From an uncultured Clostridia bacterium (lineage in GTDB: Bacteria > Bacillota > Clostridia > Christensenellales > UBA1242), in NCBI GenBank assembly GCA_947630745.1, contig CANRIT010000003.1, forward strand, positions 1-55,502: a DNA stretch of 55,502 nt, given 5' to 3'. Position 1 is the first letter of the stretch. Every line of letters starts with the position of its first letter. This document shows, piece after piece, positions 32,574 to 39,207 of this stretch. The position numbers and the translations under genes are program-made. Under the pieces are notes generated by a model. That model made no database searches. It was given only the letters and a program-made list of their open reading frames with translations, and was not told the origin of the DNA.

Positions 32574-34157
32574 ATGATAACAGTAAACAATGTTGCAGTG
32601 CAGTTTGGCAGCCGTAAACTTTTTGATGAGGTCAATTTAAAATTTACCAAGGGCAATTGCTATGGCGTAATAGGGGCAAATGGCGCGGGCAAATCCACTT
32701 TTATGAAGGTGCTTTCTGGCGAGTTAGAGCCCAACAAAGGCGAGGTTATTATTCCCGCCAAAGAACGCCTTTCTGTGCTTGAACAAAATCAGGAAAAGTA
32801 TAACGAATATACCGTACTTCGCACTGTGCTTATGGGGCATAAACGCCTTGTAGACATTATGGACGAACGCGAAGCGCTTTACAGCAAGGCGGATTTTAGC
32901 GAAGAGGACGGCATCCGCGCGGGCGATTTAGAGGCGGAATTTATGGAACTTGACGGCTACAATGCGGAAAGCGATGCGGAAAGTTTATTAAACAGCCTTG
33001 ACATTCCCAAAGAAATGCACACCAAACTTATGGGTGAAGTTGACGGCAAAATAAAGGTTAAAGTTCTGCTTGCTCAGGCGCTTTTTAGCAACCCAGACAA
33101 CCTTATTTTGGACGAGCCAACCAACAATTTGGATTTAAAAACCATACGCTGGCTGGAAAATTTTATACTTGACTTTCCAAACACAATTATAATTGTCAGC
33201 CACAACCGCCACTTTTTAAATAAGGTCTGCACGCATATTTGTGACATAGATTATGGTAAAATAAATCTTTATCTTGGCAACTACGACTTTTGGTACGAAA
33301 CCAGCCAGCTTATTTTGCGTCAACAAAAAGAGCAAAACAAAAAGGCGGAGCAGCGCGCCAAAGAGTTGCAAGATTTTATTGCGCGCTTTTCTGCCAACGC
33401 ATCAAAATCCCGCCAGGCCACCAGCCGTAAAAAAGAGTTGGAACGCCTCACAATTGAAGACATCAAGCCATCCAGCCGCAAATATCCGTACATCGATTTT
33501 AAGTTTGACCAACGCATTGGCAACGACATTTTGTTTGTAAAAAACCTTACAAAAAAGGGAGTGTTTGAAAATGTTTCGTTCACCGTTCGCCCAGACAACA
33601 AAATTGCAATTATGTCGGACAACAGCAATGTAGTAACCGCGCTTATGGAAATTTTGTCGGGCAACGACACTGATTATACGGGCGAAGTAAAATGGGGCAA
33701 AACCATAAAAGTGGGCTACCTTCCACAAAACAACAACGCGTATTTTGAAAATTGTGAACTTCCGCTTACCGACTGGATTGGTCAATTCACCAAAGAAACT
33801 GATTCCACTTTCTTGCGCAGTTGGCTTGGTAGAATGCTTTTCAGTGGTGAAGAGGCAAACAAAAAAGCCAAGGTGCTGTCGGGCGGGGAAAAGGTGCGCT
33901 GCATGTTTGCAAAAATGATGCTTGAAGCGGGCAACTTTTTGCTGTTTGATGAGCCTACAAACCACTTGGATTTGGAAAGTATCACCGCATTAAATAAGGG
34001 TATGGAACGCTTTGCTGGCAACATGATTTTTGCCACCCATGATGAAGAGATTTTGTCTACCGTTGCCAACCGCATTATCCGCATAAACAAAACCCTTGAA
34101 TATGACAACGAAATTGATTACGAAACCTATCTTGACACTCAACTTAAAAACAAATAA
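32574..34157 (+). CDS. ABC-F family ATPase (ribosome-associated, YbiT/YkpA-like)
   Basis: 527 aa, two ABC domains and no membrane part. NBD1: GANGAGKSTFMKVL, then a weak signature (GEVDGKIKVKVLLAQALF), Walker B LILDEPTNNLDL. The basic, charged linker runs about 240-290 (RQQKEQNKKAEQRAKELQ). NBD2 has no normal Walker A (AIMSDNSNVVTALMEIL) but a normal signature VLSGGEKVRCMFAKMML and Walker B LLFDEPTNHLDLES. Family role: translation factors or antibiotic-protection proteins that bind the ribosomal E site. Of the two composite ATP sites one looks intact and one dead; this may be a subgroup trait. Confidence 0.9.
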   Translation: MITVNNVAVQFGSRKLFDEVNLKFTKGNCYGVIGANGAGKSTFMKVLSGELEPNKGEVIIPAKERLSVLEQNQEKYNEYTVLRTVLMGHKRLVDIMDEREALYSKADFSEEDGIRAGDLEAEFMELDGYNAESDAESLLNSLDIPKEMHTKLMGEVDGKIKVKVLLAQALFSNPDNLILDEPTNNLDLKTIRWLENFILDFPNTIIIVSHNRHFLNKVCTHICDIDYGKINLYLGNYDFWYETSQLILRQQKEQNKKAEQRAKELQDFIARFSANASKSRQATSRKKELERLTIEDIKPSSRKYPYIDFKFDQRIGNDILFVKNLTKKGVFENVSFTVRPDNKIAIMSDNSNVVTALMEILSGNDTDYTGEVKWGKTIKVGYLPQNNNAYFENCELPLTDWIGQFTKETDSTFLRSWLGRMLFSGEEANKKAKVLSGGEKVRCMFAKMMLEAGNFLLFDEPTNHLDLESITALNKGMERFAGNMIFATHDEEILSTVANRIIRINKTLEYDNEIDYETYLDTQLKNK

Positions 34158-34279
34158 TTTTGCAAAATTTGCAAAAAATGAAAAAAAGTAAACAAAAATT
34201 GCAAAAAATTTGAAAAAAATGCAAAAAAATTGCAAAAAACAACAAAGATTGCAAAATTTTTAATAAAAAACAAAAAATA

Positions 34280-34308
34280 TTGACAAATATCAAAATATGT
34301 GCTACAAT
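34280..34308 (+). promoter_or_regulatory. Promoter of the 179-aa gene
   Basis: TTGACA (34280-34285), 17-bp spacer, TACAAT (34303-34308), then AGAGGTGA before the ATG at 34326. Confidence 0.8.
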
Positions 34309-34325
34309 ATTCTTAGAGGTGAAAT

Positions 34326-34865
34326 ATGGATAAAAAAATTTATGATGAAATAACTCAAAGTTACCTAGATGATGTTAGAAGACGTAAAATTTCAGATTAT
34401 AATGGAATAGATAATGCAAAAAAATTAAAGCATCAAAATGATATTAATCAAGTTAAAAAACCTTTAACTGCAAAAGAATTTGCTGACATGTTCCCATCAT
34501 TAATGAATATGTTAACTAGAAAGCATGTAGATTTAAGTGCAGAAGAGCAGCACAAAATCGCCAAAGAAAACACGGAAAAAGCGCATACAATTTCTATTGC
34601 CGATTACAATAAGCCTATTGAAAAGTTTTACAAAGATTTAGGTATAAACACTGGCAAGGAGTATGTGGTTGATGGCGACAAACTTGGCATTTATTACATT
34701 GACGCTTTGAATTTTGCTGATTTTACATTGGACGATTTATTTGCCTTGGCAGATAATCGCAAACAACATGGTAAAGATACTGAGGTGCCGGGCAATTTGG
34801 TTTGGCAAGCAACTTTAAATGAAAAAGCAAAGCAATTAAACAAAGGCAACAATGCGGGCATTTAA
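34326..34865 (+). CDS. Hypothetical soluble protein
   Basis: 179 aa, charged and helical in the first half (YLDDVRRRKISDYNGIDNAK; KPLTAKEFADMFPSLMNML), mixed in the second (KEYVVDGDKLGIYYIDALNF). No signal, membrane helix or known motif. Own promoter, ribosome binding site and terminator. The 5' half is more AT-rich than the neighbours. Function unknown. Confidence 0.65.
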   Translation: MDKKIYDEITQSYLDDVRRRKISDYNGIDNAKKLKHQNDINQVKKPLTAKEFADMFPSLMNMLTRKHVDLSAEEQHKIAKENTEKAHTISIADYNKPIEKFYKDLGINTGKEYVVDGDKLGIYYIDALNFADFTLDDLFALADNRKQHGKDTEVPGNLVWQATLNEKAKQLNKGNNAGI

Positions 34866-34880
34866 CCCGCTTTTTTTATT
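34853..34880 (+). terminator. Terminator of the 179-aa gene
   Basis: GCGGG/CCCGC stem (34854-34870), then TTTTTTT; it overlaps the stop codon. Confidence 0.8.
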
Positions 34881-34932
34881 CTATTAAAAGCGCGAATATT
34901 CTTTTTTAAATCAACTTCGCATATAATTTTGT

Positions 34933-35187
34933 ATGTCAATGCTGGAAGAAGTTGAAAAACTTATGCTGTCCGCGGGGGTGAGCTTAAACTATCGCATAAT
35001 AAACCTTGGCGGCAATGTTTTGTATGTTGAAGGTTTAAAGTCGGTGATTGCACTTGCTGAAAACGAGATGTTTTTTCAACTTAAATCCGCCACGCTAAAA
35101 GTTTATGGCACAAATTTAAAAATTAAATATCTTGACAAATCATCGTGTTCAATTGCTGGGCTTATTAACAAGGTGGAAACAATGTAG
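34933..35187 (+). CDS. yqfC: Sporulation protein YqfC (YabP/YqfC family)
   Basis: 84 aa. SLNYRIINLGGNVLYVEGL, IALAENEMFFQLKSATLKVY and GTNLKIKYLDKSSCSIAGLI follow the small beta-rich YabP/YqfC pattern. It sits directly upstream of yqfD, its usual partner. In Bacillus the pair belongs to the mother-cell (sigma-E) program; exact function unknown. TATAAT ends five bases before the ATG and no SD is visible; the -35 is poor, so either a sporulation sigma promoter or another near-leaderless start. Confidence 0.85.
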   Translation: MSMLEEVEKLMLSAGVSLNYRIINLGGNVLYVEGLKSVIALAENEMFFQLKSATLKVYGTNLKIKYLDKSSCSIAGLINKVETM

Positions 35188-35193
35188 GTGGGT

Positions 35194-36279
35194 ATGAAAA
35201 TTGAATTGGAAGGATACAACCTAAACGAGCTTATAAAGACCCTGCACCGCAAAAAAATTCAGCTTGCCAACATCCTAAAAACAGATGCTACCCACATGTC
35301 GTTTGAAGTGCGCGATGCGGACAGCAAGCGGATAAATCGATTTATTGCCAACTACAAAATTAAAAAGACGCTTACAAAAGTTAAACTTATCCCAAAACTT
35401 GCGCTTGCAAATTTGGGCATAATTATCGGCTTGTTTTTTGGAATTTTGTTTGCCATTTTTGCCAGCAACTATGTTTGGCAAATCCGCATCTATGGCAACG
35501 AACAACTATCCAAACAAGAAATAATCTCAGTTTTGGCAGAGAATGGGGTGAAAAGGGGCAAACTCACCACCAAATCCAACCAGCAAATCCAATCAATTTT
35601 GCTTAATAATTACAACCGCCTTGCGCAAGTGTCCGTAATCCGCCAAGGCACGGCAATAATTGTAAATTTAAGCGAAAAATTGGTGTATAATCCGCAGGAA
35701 TATCCGCCAATTTGTGCGGTCAGCAGCGGAATTATCACAAACATCAACGTGCTAACTGGCACAATAAATGTTAAGGTGGGCGACTTTGTAAACGCGGGTG
35801 ATGTGCTTGTGCTGCCCTTTAATTTGGATAGCGCGGGCAACAAAATCCCGGTTATGCCTATTGCTGAAATAGAAGCCAAAATTTATGTTAAACAACAACT
35901 TATTCTACCCAAAACCACCTATAAGCTAGCGCGCACGGGCAAAAAAATGGTGGGGTACAAATATTCGCTGTTCAACAAGCAATTATTTTCAAAAAATAAA
36001 AATTCGTTTGATTTTTTTGATGTGGTTGAGTATAATAGTTATATTAGCAGCCTTATCCCAATAAAGCAAACCACAATCACATATTTTGAATTGGAGCAAG
36101 TTGCGGTTGAACACGATTTTGAGCAAGAAAAACAGCAGCTTATGGAAAATTGCTATCTTCAAGCACTTGAACAACTGCCAAACAACCACACAATTTTAAA
36201 CGAAGAAAAATCGTTTAGCGTGCAAGGCGACAAGCTTTACGCAACCACAATAATTACGGTTAACGGGATAATAAGTTAA
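35194..36279 (+). CDS. yqfD: Sporulation protein YqfD
   Basis: 361 aa from the ATG at 35194 (AGGTGG just upstream; a GTG at 35188 touches the yqfC stop). Cytosolic N-terminus (IELEGYNLNELIKTLHRKKI), one membrane helix near residue 70-95 (LALANLGIIIGLFFGILFAI), then IRIYGNEQLSKQEIISVLAE and a long extracytoplasmic beta-rich part. Matches the YqfD sporulation family, mother-cell side. The usual next gene in Firmicutes is phoH, which is missing; ybeY-era follows instead. Confidence 0.9.
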   Translation: MKIELEGYNLNELIKTLHRKKIQLANILKTDATHMSFEVRDADSKRINRFIANYKIKKTLTKVKLIPKLALANLGIIIGLFFGILFAIFASNYVWQIRIYGNEQLSKQEIISVLAENGVKRGKLTTKSNQQIQSILLNNYNRLAQVSVIRQGTAIIVNLSEKLVYNPQEYPPICAVSSGIITNINVLTGTINVKVGDFVNAGDVLVLPFNLDSAGNKIPVMPIAEIEAKIYVKQQLILPKTTYKLARTGKKMVGYKYSLFNKQLFSKNKNSFDFFDVVEYNSYISSLIPIKQTTITYFELEQVAVEHDFEQEKQQLMENCYLQALEQLPNNHTILNEEKSFSVQGDKLYATTIITVNGIIS

Positions 36280-36296
36280 AGGAGAACAAAAAACAA

Positions 36297-37730
36297 ATGA
36301 TTAACATAATTGGCGCGTTGGACGAAGAGATAAAAAAGGGTTTTGTATCGGTTTACAACAAGGTACAAAATCTTTTTAATTTGCCAGATAACGCAGTGGT
36401 TAATGTAACAATTGTTGGGGAACAAAAAATACGTAGTTTAAACAAATCCACCCGCAACATAGACAAGGTTACCGATGTGCTAACTTATCCTTATGTTGAA
36501 CTTAAAATAAACAGCGCGCTTAATTTAAACGATTACGCGTGCGACATTGACCAAAGCACAAACACACTTACTATTGGCGACATTTACATTTGCAAAACGC
36601 AGGCGGAAAAGCAAGCCAAGCAGTATGGGCATAGTGTAAAGCGGGAATTTTGCTTTTTGTTGTGCCACGGCTTGCTTCACATTTTGGGTTATGACCACAT
36701 GAATGCGGATGACGAAAAGATTATGGCCGCTAAGCAAGAAGAAATTTTGTCATCTCTAAACATTTTGCGTTACCCCGTGGGGGCATCTAAAAAAGATGAA
36801 GAAAAAATAGAAAAAGATAAATTAGAAAATAAAAGTAAACAATTTGCATGCGGGTTTGTAACTGTGGTAGGGGATACAAATGTTGGCAAAAGCACACTTA
36901 TAAATGCGCTGGTTGGTCATAAGGTTTCAATTGTAAGCCCAAAAAGTCAAACCACGCGTGAAAATATTTGCGGTATATATAATGACGATAGCACTCAAAT
37001 TGTTTTTGTGGATACCCCCGGGTACCATAAGCGCAACACACTTGTTGATGACGAGATGGACAAACAAATTGCTGCTGCCAACGAGGATACCGAAGTGGTG
37101 CTTATAATGATTTCTGCAATCAAACCATTATACGAACAATTTGAAAAAATTTCTAAAAAAGTTAGCAAAACTGCGAAAAAACTGCTTATTATTAACAAAA
37201 TTGACCAAACAACGCATGAAAAACTTGCAAAAGAACTTATTATACTAAATAATATTGCAGTTGATGAAATTGTCCCAATAAGCGCGCTAAAAGGCAAAAA
37301 TGTGGATATGCTGTTAAATATAATTAAAAAGTATCTGCCAAAATATAGTTACGAAATGCGCTACTATCCGCAAGACGAATACACCAATAAAAATCTCAGA
37401 TTTATGGCGGCTGAAATTATACGCGAAAAGGCACTTATGCTTTTGCAAGACGAAATACCTCACGGGGTATATGTTGCAATAACCGATTATAAAGAGAATG
37501 AAAATATAATTGACATTTTTGCTGACATGTATTGTGAACGAGAAAATCACAAAGCAATCATCCTTGGCAAAAACGGTGATATGATTAAAAAAATTTCCAC
37601 CGCCGCCCGCAAATCTATCGAGCATTTGGTGGAACAAAAAGTCAACCTGCAACTTTATGTCAAGGTTAAACCCAACTGGCGCAATGACCTTAAAGCCCTT
37701 GAACAATTCGGCCTAAAATACGAAGAATAA
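36297..37730 (+). CDS. ybeY-era: YbeY-Era fusion: rRNA-maturation endonuclease plus 16S-assembly GTPase
   Basis: 477 aa in one frame. Residues 1 to about 160 are YbeY, with RKSTRNIDKVTDVL-type region (LNKSTRNIDKVTDVLTYPYV) and metal site HGLLHILGYDH. A charged linker (SKKDEEKIEKDKLENKSK) joins a complete Era from about 180: GDTNVGKSTLINALVG, DTPGYHKRN, NKID, and a KH domain with IILGKNGDMIKKISTAARKS. YbeY processes 16S rRNA 3' ends and Era binds the same region, so fusion joins consecutive steps. The Firmicute order ybeY-dgkA-cdd-era shows how it could arise by loss of the genes between. The ribosome binding site AAAGGAG is 12 nt from the ATG. Confidence 0.95.
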   Translation: MINIIGALDEEIKKGFVSVYNKVQNLFNLPDNAVVNVTIVGEQKIRSLNKSTRNIDKVTDVLTYPYVELKINSALNLNDYACDIDQSTNTLTIGDIYICKTQAEKQAKQYGHSVKREFCFLLCHGLLHILGYDHMNADDEKIMAAKQEEILSSLNILRYPVGASKKDEEKIEKDKLENKSKQFACGFVTVVGDTNVGKSTLINALVGHKVSIVSPKSQTTRENICGIYNDDSTQIVFVDTPGYHKRNTLVDDEMDKQIAAANEDTEVVLIMISAIKPLYEQFEKISKKVSKTAKKLLIINKIDQTTHEKLAKELIILNNIAVDEIVPISALKGKNVDMLLNIIKKYLPKYSYEMRYYPQDEYTNKNLRFMAAEIIREKALMLLQDEIPHGVYVAITDYKENENIIDIFADMYCERENHKAIILGKNGDMIKKISTAARKSIEHLVEQKVNLQLYVKVKPNWRNDLKALEQFGLKYEE

Positions 37731-37756
37731 AAAAACTGCCTACATGGCAGTTTTTT
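37731..37756. terminator. Bidirectional terminator after ybeY-era
   Basis: AAAAACTGCC/GGCAGTTTTT stem (37731-37756), A run on the left and T run on the right. Confidence 0.85.
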
Positions 37757-37790
37757 AAAATTATAGATACTTAATAATTTTTTTTCATAA

Positions 37791-37810
37791 AAAAACTGGC
37801 GGCGCCAGCT
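37791..37810 (-). terminator. Terminator of recO
   Basis: CTGGC/GCCAG stem (37796-37808), with a T run on the minus strand; it touches the recO stop codon. Confidence 0.7.
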
Positions 37811-38486
37811 AAATGAAGGAAAAACTTTTTATATCTTCGCCAAATTTGGCAAGCAGAATGTTGTGAAGTAGGCGAATGGCTTGTTTAAGGGTGGTTTCTT
37901 GTGCGGATGTTTTTTCGTTTTGCTGAGTACAAATGTTTTTTATTGCTTCATAAACCTTGTTGTCAATTTGGATACAGTCTTGGTTTGCGCTAGGGGTGAA
38001 GTTGCCCGAAATTTTATCCAAATAGACATGTTTGGCGTCAAAAAATTCCAGCCCCATGCCGCATAAATCAATAAATTTTACAATAAAGCGGATTGTGGCG
38101 GGGTAGTGGTCGCAAGTTTCCAACTCTTTTAAACTGTTTAGTGTGGTTAAAAATATTTCTGGCTCAGTTTTGCCTTTTGGCACAAGCGAATTAATAATAT
38201 CCAAAATAATATATCCGCAGATGGCTTTGTTGTAGTCGGCAACTATGCCAAAAAAATTGTCAATAACGCTTGCTTGGGTAACAATAAACTGCGCATTCTT
38301 TTCCGCCAAATCAAAATCCGCAAAACAAAATGGCTGGGCAACCGCTTTAAATTTTGCCTTTTCCTTTTTGACGCCCGCAAATTTTGCAGTTATAATCCCC
38401 TGTTGCAAACTAAAAACAGAGGCGAGTTTGTCCGCCTCTAAATAATCTGTTAATTTAATTATAATCCCTTTATCTTTAACGTCCAA
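37809..38486 (-). CDS. recO: DNA repair protein RecO
   Basis: 225 aa. The OB-fold start DVKDKGIIIKLTDYLEADKL and FAGVKKEKAKFKAVAQPFCF are typical. The zinc-site cysteines of many RecO proteins are not evident in the middle (LCGMGLEFFDAKHVYLD). Role: anneals ssDNA and loads RecA with RecR. It most likely uses a TTG start (38486), which lies inside the upstream small gene (11-nt overlap), implying coupling. It lies convergent with era rather than downstream of it as in many Firmicutes. Confidence 0.88.
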   Translation of the reverse strand: MDVKDKGIIIKLTDYLEADKLASVFSLQQGIITAKFAGVKKEKAKFKAVAQPFCFADFDLAEKNAQFIVTQASVIDNFFGIVADYNKAICGYIILDIINSLVPKGKTEPEIFLTTLNSLKELETCDHYPATIRFIVKFIDLCGMGLEFFDAKHVYLDKISGNFTPSANQDCIQIDNKVYEAIKNICTQQNEKTSAQETTLKQAIRLLHNILLAKFGEDIKSFSFI

Positions 38487-38715
38487 AACTTGTTTCGGCT
38501 TGCATTTTTTGTTGTGCTTTTTGTTTTTTGCGCTCTTCTTTAAGCCGCGCCTTTAATTCTTGATGCATGTTGTAAATATTTTCTTGCTTTATTGCTGCAC
38601 TAATCATTCTGCGCGTTGTTAGATACATAAAAAAGGCAGTTTTGTTGCTTCCTTTAGATTTATCCAACAAATCAAAATAAGCGTGATTAATTTGTTCTAA
38701 TGACATATTTTCCAT
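38476..38715 (-). CDS. Hypothetical protein upstream of recO
   Basis: 79 aa. An N-terminal helix (SLEQINHAYFDLLDKSKGSN), TAFFMYLTTRRMISAAI, then a basic Lys/Gln-rich tail (KARLKEERKKQKAQQKMQ). AGGAGG precedes the ATG. It overlaps recO by 11 nt and is co-translated. No known motif. Confidence 0.65.
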   Translation of the reverse strand: MENMSLEQINHAYFDLLDKSKGSNKTAFFMYLTTRRMISAAIKQENIYNMHQELKARLKEERKKQKAQQKMQAETSFGR

Positions 38716-38872
38716 AAACTACCTCCTTTTTATTATATGCAAACCATTCCTTTGTATACATATATTATAAGCCAAAAAAATTTAAAACGCAAACAACAAA
38801 TGTCAATTTTTACAACTTTATTTTTCTTTCTTGTTGTGATTTTGCTTGACAGCACTAAATGTTGGGCATGGG

Positions 38873-39046
38873 GTAGGTTTGGCTTATGTTGAAAGCTGGG
38901 TGACGGGGGCGGGGCTTTTATGCGCCCAGCGGGCGCATCGCGGCAAGGCGCGGCCTTGCCGCCGCGCCAAAACGCTCCGCCGTTTTGGCGCAAAAGCCCC
39001 GCCCCGATTAGCCCCCGTACTCTAAACAGCCTTTCCGTCATCCAGC
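38873..39046. repeat. GC-rich cloverleaf (four-way junction) repeat element, copy 2, with terminal inverted repeats
   Basis: Same architecture as copy 1 at 7.5 kb. The outer 14-bp stem is perfect (38906-38919 with 38992-39005); hairpin A 38920-38938, B 38941-38961, C 38964-38991, with the same 2-2-0 junction spacing. Stems B and C differ in sequence from copy 1 but remain paired. GCTGGGTGACGG (38895-38906) is matched by CCGTCATCCAGC (39035-39046), an 11/12 terminal inverted repeat not seen in copy 1. It again lies between divergent genes (the 79-aa gene and ppdK). The flanking 38716-38872 and 39047-39207 hold no gene. Confidence 0.85.
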
Positions 39047-39207
39047 AAAAAGGATAAGGACAATTTAAAAACCCCAAAAATCCACTAATTTTAAATAAAA
39101 TTCAAATTTTGTAAAAAATCGTTTGCTATTTTTTTACGGATTTATTATCCTATTTTAGACAATAATTCTAGGGGAATAAAGTTAGAATTTATATTGTAGG
39201 AGGAAAA

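Noticed and set aside
34900..34932. Sigma-E promoter for yqfC
   Set aside because: CATATAAT resembles a sigma-E -10 and GAATATT a -35, but the 19-bp gap between them is too long, so I do not call it.
38733..39077. 114-codon minus-strand frame over the second GC-rich repeat
   Set aside because: Same reason: the frame is opened by GC-rich palindromes and encodes a low-complexity Pro/Gly/Arg string.
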